Below are positions 1 to 6,915 of a stretch of 21,449 bases of DNA, piece by piece. Below the pieces are notes generated by a model. That model worked only from the letters and a program-made list of their open reading frames with translations. It was not told the DNA's origin and did no database searches. Both the position numbers and the translations under genes were made by a program. Each line of letters begins with the position of its first letter. The stretch's first letter is position 1. Origin of the DNA: DATIKM01 sp035477595 (lineage in GTDB: Bacteria; Armatimonadota; Chthonomonadetes; Chthonomonadales; CAJBBX01); assembly GCA_035477595.1 (NCBI GenBank), contig DATIKM010000092.1:1-21449 (forward strand). The letters run 5' to 3'.

Positions 1-246
1 GGCGGGAAGCCGGGCGCGGAGCAATGCACGCTGGTGGTCTACACGGCGGACTGGGCCTACGCGCCGGTAGGCGCCGCGGGCAGGCCGGAGCTCTACGACC
101 GCCGCAAGGACCCGCTCGCGGAGCGCGATGTGGCGGCGCAATGGCCGGACGTGTGCCGCCAGCTCCACGCGCACCTGCTCCGCTGGCTGGCGGACCACGA
201 CGCCCCGGCGGAGGCGGCGGCGCCGTATGGCGGGGGCGGCGGGTAG
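1..246 (+). CDS. C-terminal end of a sulfatase-like hydrolase (partial)
   Basis: The reading frame is open from base 1 and ends at TAG 244-246, so the start and catalytic domain lie outside the window. The visible part (about 81 residues) contains a tyrosine-rich stretch, then RPELYDRRKDPLAERDVA, then a helix ending in HLLRWLADHD. The 'ELYD...DP.E..(N/D)xA' pattern followed by a helix with W-L is the usual tail of alkaline-phosphatase-superfamily sulfatases. The tail ends in a low-complexity run of Ala, Pro and Gly. The catalytic Cys/Ser and metal ligands cannot be checked here. Family assignment rests on this tail alone. Codon use is strongly GC-biased, unlike the operon that starts at 494. 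Confidence 0.6.
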   Translation, partial: GGKPGAEQCTLVVYTADWAYAPVGAAGRPELYDRRKDPLAERDVAAQWPDVCRQLHAHLLRWLADHDAPAEAAAPYGGGGG

Positions 247-493
247 GGTGTAGCCTGGCGGCAGACGACGGGCGGGGAAGGGCGCGACCGAAGCAGGACT
301 CCGGACTGGGTACGGGGAACAGACATGTATGCCAGAGCGCGACGATCACACATCATGCATGCCGGCATCTGCAGCAGCGGGCACCGCTGCGGGCGCTTCA
401 GGTGGCAGCACCGATAGTCGGGCTGTCGCCCCTGGCGCGCTTACCAGATCCCGCCCACGGACAGACCCCTCAAGCAATGCCAACTCGGCGACG
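247..493. other. Intergenic leader before the methyltransferase operon
   Basis: I see no convincing gene. ORFs crossing this stretch are Arg/Ala-rich and lack ribosome-binding sites. It holds a 10-base palindrome ATGCCGGCAT at 359-368 and a 7-bp hairpin (GCAGCGG 374-380, loop GCA, CCGCTGC 384-390). It must carry the promoter of the operon, or lie downstream of it, but I could not pick a convincing -35/-10 pair. Confidence 0.5.
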
Positions 494-1396
494 ATGGCCG
501 AGACGCGGAGCGTTGTATACCGAACCGCGCTCGGCGAAGCCTGTTGCGGGGATAGCCGGACTGAGGTCGCGAAGCTGGCCAGTGGCACGGTGAACGCGAT
601 TGTCACTTCCCCCCCGTTCGCTCTCCTTCGCAAGAAGCCATACGGCAACGAAAGTCAATCGGAGTACGTCGACTGGTTCATGTCCTTCGCGGTCGAGTTC
701 CGCCGCGTGTTGCGCGACGATGGAAGCCTAGTAGTTGAGATCGGGGGAGCGTGGCTGCCCGGACAGCCGGTGCGCTCGATCTACCAGTTCGAGCTCTTGG
801 TACGCTTGGTCCGCGACGGTGGATTCGCACTCGCGCAGGAGTTCTACTGGCACAACACGGCGAAGCTACCTGGACCCGCGCAGTGGGTGAACATCGAGCG
901 TGTGCGAGTCAAGGACTCTGTATCGACGATCTGGTGGTTGTCCAAGACGACGCGACCGAGTGCAGACAACCGCGCGGTCCTGCGTCCCTACGGTGCCAGT
1001 CACCGCCGGCTCATGGCCACGGGTCGGTACAACCGGGGAGCACGACCATCTGGGCACGACATTAGCGGCAAGTTCGGCGTGGACAACGGAGGAGCCATAC
1101 CTCCGAATCTGCTCGAAGTCGCCAACACGAGCTCGGCTGATCAGTACCAAGAGTTCTGCCGCAGGGAGGGCCTCCCTGTACATCCTGCTAGATTCCCTGC
1201 GGAGATACCCAGCTTCTTCATACGCTTCCTGACAAGGCCGGGGGACCTCGTTCTGGATCCCTTCGCAGGCAGCAACGTGACTGGTGCCGTTGCCGAGCAA
1301 CTGGGTCGGCGCTGGTTGGCGTTCGACACGGACCGGCGGTACTTGCGAGGATCGGTTGGACGCTTCGCGGGAGTGCCCGACCTTGTCGTCACATAG
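494..1396 (+). CDS. DNA methyltransferase, beta class (N4-cytosine or N6-adenine)
   Basis: Predicted DNA modification enzyme transferring a methyl group from S-adenosylmethionine to an exocyclic base amine; in this operon it would protect host DNA. The product is 300 residues. Catalytic motif IV is TSPPF at residues 38-42, and the SAM-binding motif I is DPFAGSNVTG beginning near residue 255, followed by an acidic strand end (FDTD). Motif IV before motif I is the beta-class order, and S-P-P-F/Y is most often seen in N4-cytosine enzymes. The start at ATG 494 gives a normal N-terminus. Upstream in-frame ATGs at 329 and 359 add a Ser/Ala/Pro-rich tail that looks non-coding. No clear Shine-Dalgarno precedes 494. 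First gene of a four-gene operon; the next gene begins 37 bases after its stop. The target sequence cannot be read from the protein. Confidence 0.88.
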   Translation: MAETRSVVYRTALGEACCGDSRTEVAKLASGTVNAIVTSPPFALLRKKPYGNESQSEYVDWFMSFAVEFRRVLRDDGSLVVEIGGAWLPGQPVRSIYQFELLVRLVRDGGFALAQEFYWHNTAKLPGPAQWVNIERVRVKDSVSTIWWLSKTTRPSADNRAVLRPYGASHRRLMATGRYNRGARPSGHDISGKFGVDNGGAIPPNLLEVANTSSADQYQEFCRREGLPVHPARFPAEIPSFFIRFLTRPGDLVLDPFAGSNVTGAVAEQLGRRWLAFDTDRRYLRGSVGRFAGVPDLVVT

Positions 1397-1433
1397 GTCG
1401 GCGCTTAAGTTACGAGCGGAACGGGAAGAGAGC

Positions 1434-2630
1434 GTGCCGAGCTTCTCCCGCAGGACCCCGAGAGCCTGGCAAGTGCGTGCGCTAGCGCAGTGGCGCGCCT
1501 GCGGACGGCGCGGCATCGTTCGGGTCGTCACTGGTGCTGGGAAGACCGTACTCGCGCAGATGTGCATTGCCGACTACCTATCGGAAAGCCCAGCAGGACG
1601 GGTGGTCGTCGTCGTTCCGACCCTAGCCCTTCTGGACCAGTGGTGGGTCTCCTTGCGGGAGGACTGCTTTGCGCGGGACGATGACATCGCTACGTACTCC
1701 GGCGAGAGCCGGGCAGAGCGACCCGCAACCGTTAACATCGTGGTGCTTAACACAGCGCGTGACTGGGTGGCCCGTGTCATGCCCGGACACGACGGCCTCC
1801 TGGTGGTGGACGAGTGCCACCGGGCCGGCAGCGGCGTTAACTCGCGAGCTGTTGCAGGCCACTTGGGGCCAGCGCTCGGGCTCTCAGCGACCCCAGAGCG
1901 CCAGCACGACCACGGCCTAGACGATGTCCTGGTGCCGGCCCTGGGGCCGCTGATCTACGAGTATGACTACAACGAGGCCGCCCGGGACGGTGTGATCTCG
2001 GCCTTCGAGCTCTGCAACATCCGGGTTGAGACAGGACCGAGTGAGGCGCATCTCGCGGATGCACTTGCTGATCGCGTGCTGGCGGCACAAGGTCTGGCAG
2101 TCGGTGCCAGGGGCACCAGTTGGTGCAGGTCACTTCGCAGGCGCACGCACCTTTCGGTCGCGGGGGAGCTTCGCCTCGCGGTCGTCGGCGCTGTCATCGA
2201 CCGCCACAGGGGCGCGCGGACCCTCGTCTTCCATGAGCGCATTGGCGATGCTGAGCGTGTGCTGGCGCTGCTTAAGGAGCGCGGACATTCGGCTACCTTG
2301 TACCACTCGCGCATGAGTCCGGTGCTTCGGCGGGACAACCTCCGTCTCTACCGTCGCGGTGCCTTCGATGTTCTGGTCACTTGTCGCGCCCTCGATGAGG
2401 GCGTCGACGTACCAGACACGAGGATCGCCCTGATAGCCGCATCAACGTCCAGCGTGCGCCAGCGCATCCAGCGGATGGGTCGTGCGCTGCGTCCCTCTGC
2501 AGGTAAGGATGTCGCCTCTGTGATCACGCTGTATGCCACAGCCGAAGAGGAGACGCGACTGCGGCGTGAGGCGGCGCGCCTGAGGGAGGCAGAGCGCGTC
2601 ACTTGGCATGTCGCGCGCGTGAGCCAATGA
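1434..2630 (+). CDS. SF2 DEAD/DEAH-type helicase of the XPB/SSL2-like group
   Basis: Predicted ATP-dependent DNA translocase or helicase of 398 residues. Motifs in order: a Q-motif-like RAWQVRALAQW near residues 10-20, Walker A TGAGKT at 33-38, motif Ia PTLALLDQW near 62-70, Walker B DECH at 126-129, motif III SATP at 151-154, motif V around DEGVDVPD at 321-328, and motif VI QRIQRMGRALRP at 343-354. Both RecA lobes are complete and there is almost nothing else, so it is a minimal motor. GTG 1434 is chosen because GGGAAGAG lies just upstream and the frame before it reads through the methyltransferase. Its stop overlaps the next start (ATGA at 2627). By context it is the motor of a restriction/defence system; type I/III restriction motors carry the same motif set but are usually much larger. 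Confidence 0.9.
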   Translation: MPSFSRRTPRAWQVRALAQWRACGRRGIVRVVTGAGKTVLAQMCIADYLSESPAGRVVVVVPTLALLDQWWVSLREDCFARDDDIATYSGESRAERPATVNIVVLNTARDWVARVMPGHDGLLVVDECHRAGSGVNSRAVAGHLGPALGLSATPERQHDHGLDDVLVPALGPLIYEYDYNEAARDGVISAFELCNIRVETGPSEAHLADALADRVLAAQGLAVGARGTSWCRSLRRRTHLSVAGELRLAVVGAVIDRHRGARTLVFHERIGDAERVLALLKERGHSATLYHSRMSPVLRRDNLRLYRRGAFDVLVTCRALDEGVDVPDTRIALIAASTSSVRQRIQRMGRALRPSAGKDVASVITLYATAEEETRLRREAARLREAERVTWHVARVSQ

Positions 2631-3427
2631 ACCGCCTGGTGATCCGAGGACAGGTCTACCGACCGCTCGCCGTACATGCTCTGTTGGAGAGCGAGTTCGC
2701 TGCGCTCGTCCGCCAAGACGCCACCGCGCTGTTTCCGGCTTTCCACCTGGTACCATTCGCGCTGCCTGTCCAGTCCGAATACGGTCGCTTCGCCGCCGAC
2801 TTCGCCCTCGTGCACAGCGGGTACCGGCAGTGGTGGGTGGTCGAGGTGGAGCTGTCGACGCACTCATTCGCTCAGCACGTGATGCCGCAGGTGCAGGCCC
2901 TGTCGAGCGCCAGCTACTCGATTCGCGAGGCGCGGCACCTGGCATCGCGAGCTCCCGAGCTTGATCCCCGGTCTTTGGAGCAGATGATGCTCGGGGCACA
3001 GCCGCGAGTGCTCGTGGTAGTGGAAGAGCCCTGCTCAAGCTGGGAGTTGCCGCTTGCAGTGCTCGGAGCGCACCTAATGGTGATCGAGGTATACCGCTCT
3101 GAGCGGGACGCCTTCGCTCTTCGCGCCGTTGGTGCCCCTCCTGTGGCTGACGACCGCATAGTCTCATGGTGTGTACCAGAGCCTGCTCTTGGACGCGCTT
3201 TCCTGGCAGTCCAGTCGCCGGCTGCGCTGCCTGTGGCCTCGGGAGCCTCGCTCGAGATCGAGATGTGCGGACGGTCGAGCATGTGGAGACGCATTGACGT
3301 GCAGGACAAGGTCTGGCTAGTCGCAGACTCTGGGATTCCGCGGCTGAACGAGCCTGTCGCACTGGCGTGTACCGAGAGCGGACGGTTTGTACTTCTGGAT
3401 GCTTCTGCTGCGCGCAGGAGGAGGTAA
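2627..3427 (+). CDS. Putative PD-(D/E)XK-superfamily nuclease with an ExE centre
   Basis: 266 residues, not recognised as a named family. The N-terminal third reads like a restriction-endonuclease-fold core: D58 in a strand (FAADFALV), then WWVVEVEL with E73 and E75, then a helix rich in H/Q (HSFAQHVMPQVQAL, about 79-92) and a Tyr. This is the D-x(n)-E-x-K arrangement with the lysine replaced by glutamate, as in the D...E-x-E site of BamHI. The C-terminal half shows alternating beta strands with no motif I know. It has no membrane segment. The start at 2627 overlaps the helicase stop (ATGA), implying translational coupling; an ATG at 2603 would overlap more. By position it is the likely effector of the operon. 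The fold is inferred from the motif alone. Confidence 0.6.
   Translation: MNRLVIRGQVYRPLAVHALLESEFAALVRQDATALFPAFHLVPFALPVQSEYGRFAADFALVHSGYRQWWVVEVELSTHSFAQHVMPQVQALSSASYSIREARHLASRAPELDPRSLEQMMLGAQPRVLVVVEEPCSSWELPLAVLGAHLMVIEVYRSERDAFALRAVGAPPVADDRIVSWCVPEPALGRAFLAVQSPAALPVASGASLEIEMCGRSSMWRRIDVQDKVWLVADSGIPRLNEPVALACTESGRFVLLDASAARRRR
3416..3424 (+). promoter_or_regulatory. Strong ribosome-binding site that fixes the GHKL ATPase start
   Basis: AGGAGGAGG sits inside the last codons of the nuclease gene, ending 5 bases before GTG 3430. It supports GTG 3430 rather than the upstream ATG 3367, which would give a Cys-rich extension overlapping the nuclease gene. Confidence 0.8.
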
Positions 3428-3429
3428 GG

Positions 3430-4935
3430 GTGGCAGTTCAACTCAGCCTTGGACTTGATGTGATCCGATCCTACAAGCGCCTGGCCTACACCCCTTGGCA
3501 CGCGCTCGCTGAGTTCGTTGACAACTCGACCCAGTCTTACTTCGACAATGCGGATGCCTTGAAGGGTGCGTACGCAGCCGCAAGCGAGGGCCTCACGGTT
3601 AACGTGGTCTACGCGCGCGATGATGGCCTGCTTCGCGTCAGCGACAACGCGATGGGCATGTCGCTCGCTGAGACGGAGAGGGCTCTGAGGGTGGGGATAC
3701 CGCCACCCAACCTGAACGGGCGATCGCAATACGGCATGGGCCTCAAGACCGCTGCGTGCTGGTTTGGCGACATCTGGTCGGTGCGCACCAAGCGTCTGGG
3801 GGAGACGGTCGAGCGCACCGTCACAGTGGACGTTGAGCAAGTGGCGGCTGGAGCCAACGACCTGCCCATGTGTGAACGCGGAGACCGCCCCCGTCATGAG
3901 CATTACACAATCATCGAGGTCGGGCAACTCCATCGCTCCATGCAGACCAGGACGCTAGGCAAGATCAGGGACTTTCTTAGGTCCATGTACCGGAATGACA
4001 TCTCCGACGGTATCCTCACACTGACCTGGCAGGGCGAGGTCTTGGATTGGTCGGTTCCCTACTCGCAATTCGCACAGGCACCCGATGGAACCCGGTACAA
4101 GAAGGACTTCTCGTTCGATGTTAACGGGAAGAACGTCCATGGCTGGGTTGGGGTGCTTGAGCGAGGAGGCCGCGCCTTCGCGGGCTTCTCGATACTGCGC
4201 TCGGGACGTGTGATCAGGGGATGGCCCGACAGCTGGCGTCCACAGTCGCTCTACGGACAGATGCAGGGCTCGAACGACTTGGTGAACCAACGCCTGCAGG
4301 GCGAGATCAACCTAGACGCTTTCACAGTGAGCCACACGAAGGACGACATCCTCTGGTTCGGTGACGAGGAGCAGGAGCTCGAGCATAAGCTGGCCGATGA
4401 GTGCCGTGACTACCGCGAGGCCGCTCGCTCCCGCCGGCGCAGCGTCAACGACGAGCGTGGGCCCTCTCGGCTCGAGATAAGGACGGCCCTGGAGGAGATG
4501 GAGTCTGAGATGTCGGCAGCCGCCATGGCAGACGCCATTGAGATCGACGCCGTGCCACCTCGCGAGCTGGTCGACGCAGCTCTAGAGCCTCTGATGCTGG
4601 CGGCAAGCCGAAACGAGCCGGCCTTCCGAGCACAGGTCGGCGAGTTGTCAGTTGCGCTGTTCCTTGTAGGCGACGCCTCTCCGAACGACCCGTATGTCGC
4701 GGTCGAGTCTACCGTGCCCGTATCGCTTCAGGTCGTGGTCAACATGCAGCACCCGCACCTGTCACAGATTTCCGGTTCGCAGGGGGTACTTAACTACTTC
4801 CGTCACTGTGTCTACGACGGACTCGCCGAATGGAAGGCTCGGAACCGAGCCGGCAGGATAGACCCAGACACGGTCAAGGTGCTAAAGGACCAGTTGCTCA
4901 GACTGTCAGTGCAACTGGAGGAGTGCACGCCCTAG
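3430..4935 (+). CDS. MORC/MutL/Hsp90-type GHKL ATPase
   Basis: 501 residues. The N-terminal GHKL ATPase fold is complete: N-box HALAEFVDNS (E28, D31, N32), G1 box SDNAMGM (D72 to M77), and G2 box GRSQYGMGLKTA (97-108). Downstream is an S5-like transducer region with GRVIRGW near 259-265 and the lysine-bearing SHTKDDILW near 301-309 (K304), then a charged helical linker (about 315-370) and a C-terminal domain containing VVVNMQHPHL. ATPases of this kind dimerise on ATP binding and act as DNA clamps. MutL/MORC-like members are known from predicted bacterial restriction-modification operons that also encode methylases, SF2 helicases and REase-fold nucleases. It starts 2 bases after the nuclease stop and is the last clear gene of the operon. 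It is not a histidine kinase: no phosphoacceptor, sensor or membrane part is visible. Confidence 0.88.
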   Translation: MAVQLSLGLDVIRSYKRLAYTPWHALAEFVDNSTQSYFDNADALKGAYAAASEGLTVNVVYARDDGLLRVSDNAMGMSLAETERALRVGIPPPNLNGRSQYGMGLKTAACWFGDIWSVRTKRLGETVERTVTVDVEQVAAGANDLPMCERGDRPRHEHYTIIEVGQLHRSMQTRTLGKIRDFLRSMYRNDISDGILTLTWQGEVLDWSVPYSQFAQAPDGTRYKKDFSFDVNGKNVHGWVGVLERGGRAFAGFSILRSGRVIRGWPDSWRPQSLYGQMQGSNDLVNQRLQGEINLDAFTVSHTKDDILWFGDEEQELEHKLADECRDYREAARSRRRSVNDERGPSRLEIRTALEEMESEMSAAAMADAIEIDAVPPRELVDAALEPLMLAASRNEPAFRAQVGELSVALFLVGDASPNDPYVAVESTVPVSLQVVVNMQHPHLSQISGSQGVLNYFRHCVYDGLAEWKARNRAGRIDPDTVKVLKDQLLRLSVQLEECTP

Positions 4936-4953
4936 GCACCAAGCGCTGGGGAC

Positions 4954-5283
4954 GTGGCCGCTGCCAGTGCTGCCTCCCGGCACGCCGTCCTCGGCCGCGG
5001 TGGCTCCGTTGCTTCCCTCGCCGCCGGTCTGGCAGTACCTGATCGTTTTCCCGCCGATTGCGCAGCCCGCCGGCGCGCGATCCTGACTCGGGCGTTGCCC
5101 GGGGTAGGACTGACTGTGCGGGCGAGTGCAGATAGGCCCGAGCTGGTCGCCTCGCTCGCCAACCGAGCCTTCGTGCCCTATGCGGCGCCCGGTGGCGAGA
5201 CCGCACGCATCGTCGCCCTGCTGCAGGCCCGCGGCGTCGCGTTCCTCGATCCCGCAACCAGCAGGCCGCCCGCTCGGCAGTAG
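4954..5283 (+). CDS. Unassigned ORF or gene remnant after the island
   Basis: An open frame of 109 residues from GTG 4954, in the same frame as the ATPase gene and separated from it only by TAG 4933-4935 and six codons. No ribosome-binding site is evident. The first half is Ala/Arg-rich and could be noise. The second half (residues about 55-105, from VRASADRPELVASLANRAF through VALLQARGVAFLDPA) looks like folded protein with host-like, GC-rich third positions. I do not recognise a family. It may be the 3' remnant of a chromosomal gene cut by the island, a small fifth gene of the operon, or a chance ORF. Confidence 0.3.
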   Translation: MAAASAASRHAVLGRGGSVASLAAGLAVPDRFPADCAARRRAILTRALPGVGLTVRASADRPELVASLANRAFVPYAAPGGETARIVALLQARGVAFLDPATSRPPARQ

Positions 5284-5546
5284 TCCGCCCCTCGCGCGTC
5301 GAACGACGCCCGCGAGGTCCCACGGGGCCGGGAGGATGATTGACGCGTTGCTTGCCTGGCAGCGGGCGCGCGGAGATGCCAGTTGGAGGAGGAGGTTGCC
5401 CGCCGGGCAGGGGCGCCGCTCCTCGGACGCGTAACCGGTGCCGATCTCCGCGGGATAGCCCCATGGCTTGACTCGGGCCGCACAGCATGGCTACCATGGT
5501 CGCCCGGCGCAGCGGGCAGCCCTGGCGCCGGAAGAGGGGCGAGCCG
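5284..5546. other. Intergenic region
   Basis: No convincing gene on either strand; the long overlapping ORFs are Arg-rich shadows. It contains a possible promoter near its right end (5468-5497). Confidence 0.5.
5468..5497 (+). promoter_or_regulatory. Candidate sigma-70-type promoter
   Basis: TTGACT (5468-5473), 18-base spacer, TACCAT (5492-5497), about 50 bases before the gene at 5547. The -35 box is good and the -10 box is fair. The same -35 hexamer and spacing occur upstream of gap. Confidence 0.4.
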
Positions 5547-6050
5547 ATGAGACGTTCGTCCGGCGTTCTGCTCGCGGTCGGCCTGATCGGCGTGACAGCG
5601 GTCGCCGTGTGGCTGCTCGCCCCACGGAGGGTGGCGCGCGACGTCGATCCCCACGAGCAGGTGGCCGCCGTCCTCCCGCGCGCAGCCGAAGCGGTCGCGC
5701 GACGAGACGCGCAGTCCGTGGCCGAGCTCATCGCCCCGGAGGGACGCGCCCTCGGCCAGGATCGCGACGAGTTCGAAGCATCGCTCAGGCGCCTCTTCGC
5801 CTCCCGGGGGTTCCCTGTGCTCCGTCTGGAGTGGGGCGAGCCCGAGATCCGCGTGCGAGGCGCAAGGGCCAGCCTCGGCGTCGACATGGTAGTTCGCGAG
5901 AGGAGGCGCGACCTCGACATCGTCTACGCGCGCGGGCGCCTCACGCTCGCGCTCGAGCGGCACGCGGTCGGTGACGCGGCGCCCACCTGGACCATCACGT
6001 CCGGCGACGTCCAGCCGCCGATCCGTATGCATGATGTCGTGTGGCCATGA
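5547..6050 (+). CDS. Small membrane-anchored or secreted protein, possibly NTF2-like
   Basis: 167 residues. An N-terminal MRRSS is followed by a hydrophobic segment (about residues 6-26), giving a signal anchor or signal peptide. The rest is a compact alpha/beta domain: an Ala-rich helix (about VAAVLPRAAEAVARRDAQSVAELI), then strands with alternating charged and hydrophobic residues (LRLEWGEPEIRVRG, LDIVYARGRLTLALE) and a closing WTITSGDVQP. Helix-then-beta-sheet order with an 'A..RRD...vaeLi' opening resembles NTF2/SnoaL-like proteins, but no catalytic motif is seen. ATG 5547 is preferred over 5487 because GGAAGAGGGG precedes it and the hydrophobic segment then sits at the N-terminus. It lies 34 bases before the PHP phosphatase and is probably co-transcribed. 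Function unknown. Confidence 0.65.
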   Translation: MRRSSGVLLAVGLIGVTAVAVWLLAPRRVARDVDPHEQVAAVLPRAAEAVARRDAQSVAELIAPEGRALGQDRDEFEASLRRLFASRGFPVLRLEWGEPEIRVRGARASLGVDMVVRERRRDLDIVYARGRLTLALERHAVGDAAPTWTITSGDVQPPIRMHDVVWP

Positions 6051-6084
6051 GATCGGCCCGCCGCCGTGGGACAGGGGGCCACGC

Positions 6085-6915
6085 GTGATCGGGCGGTTCT
6101 TCGCTGCCGACTACCAGGTGCACACCGATCTATCACACGACGGCCGGTGCACACTGCTGGAGCAGTGCGCGCAGGCCGTGAGCATCGGTCTCGAACAGAT
6201 CTGCTTCACGGAACACAAGGACTTCGACCCCGACGATCCTGTGGTTAACCACTTCGACTACCAGCGGTACCGCGACGCGATCCTCAGGGCCCGCGACGCG
6301 TTCGGTGACCGGCTGGAGATCCTCATGGGGATCGAGGTCGACTACCAGACGTGGTTCGAGGACGAGCTCCGCGCATACGTGGAGGACCATCGCTTCGACT
6401 TCGTGCTCGGGTCCGTACACTATGTCGATCGCGCCATGCTGATGACGCCCGAGTACCTCCGCGGCCGAACGCCGGTGCAGGCATACGAGGCGTACTACCG
6501 CGAGGTGCTCGCGTCCGTGCGGAGCGGCGCGATCGACGCTGTGGGCCACCTTGAGTACGCGACGCGGCGCGGGGTAGCCGCCTGCGGTCCGTTCGATCCG
6601 ACGCCGCACCGGGCGATTGTCGAGGAGCTGCTGGGTGAGATGGTGGCTCGCGGAGTCGCGCTCGAGGTCAACTCGGCGGGCCTGCGGCAAGGCGCCGGCC
6701 AGACCTACCCGTGCGCCCAGCATGTGCGCCTCTACGCCGACATGGGCGGTGAGCGCCTGACCATCGGCTCCGACAGCCACCATCCCGATGAGCTCGCCTA
6801 CGCCTATGAGGAGGTCGCCGCGCTGGCGATGGATGCCGGTCTGACGCAGTACACGGCGTGGCGCGACCGCCGCCCGGAGCTCCGTCCGCTGCGAATGGGC
6901 AGGCCGGCGGGTTAG
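6085..6915 (+). CDS. PHP-domain phosphoesterase, HisJ/histidinol-phosphatase-like
   Basis: 276 residues; a PHP metal-dependent hydrolase. Metal-site motifs are spread over the barrel as expected: VHTDLSHDG (H13, H18), FTEHKDF (E43, H44), MGIEVDY, LGSVHYVD, GHLEY and SDSHHPDEL. Length and motif order match HisJ-type histidinol-phosphate phosphatase, which makes L-histidinol in histidine synthesis. No other his genes are nearby, so another phosphoester substrate is possible. GTG 6085 is preceded by AGGGGG at good spacing; an earlier start would overlap the preceding gene and add a Gly/Pro-rich tail. Its TAG overlaps the stop codon of the convergent htrA-like gene. Confidence 0.85.
   Translation: MIGRFFAADYQVHTDLSHDGRCTLLEQCAQAVSIGLEQICFTEHKDFDPDDPVVNHFDYQRYRDAILRARDAFGDRLEILMGIEVDYQTWFEDELRAYVEDHRFDFVLGSVHYVDRAMLMTPEYLRGRTPVQAYEAYYREVLASVRSGAIDAVGHLEYATRRGVAACGPFDPTPHRAIVEELLGEMVARGVALEVNSAGLRQGAGQTYPCAQHVRLYADMGGERLTIGSDSHHPDELAYAYEEVAALAMDAGLTQYTAWRDRRPELRPLRMGRPAG

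Noticed and set aside
24..593. 189-residue + strand ORF over the sulfatase end
   Set aside because: Arg/Gly/Pro-rich composition; it overlaps the sulfatase tail in another frame and runs into the methyltransferase gene.
2442..3362. 306-residue minus-strand ORF
   Set aside because: Antisense of the nuclease gene, Arg/Pro/Ser-rich with no motif; the + strand gene has overlap-coupled starts and good strand/helix pattern.
4898..5920. 340-residue minus-strand ORF
   Set aside because: Almost pure Arg/Pro/Ala/Ser composition, antisense to the small anchored protein.
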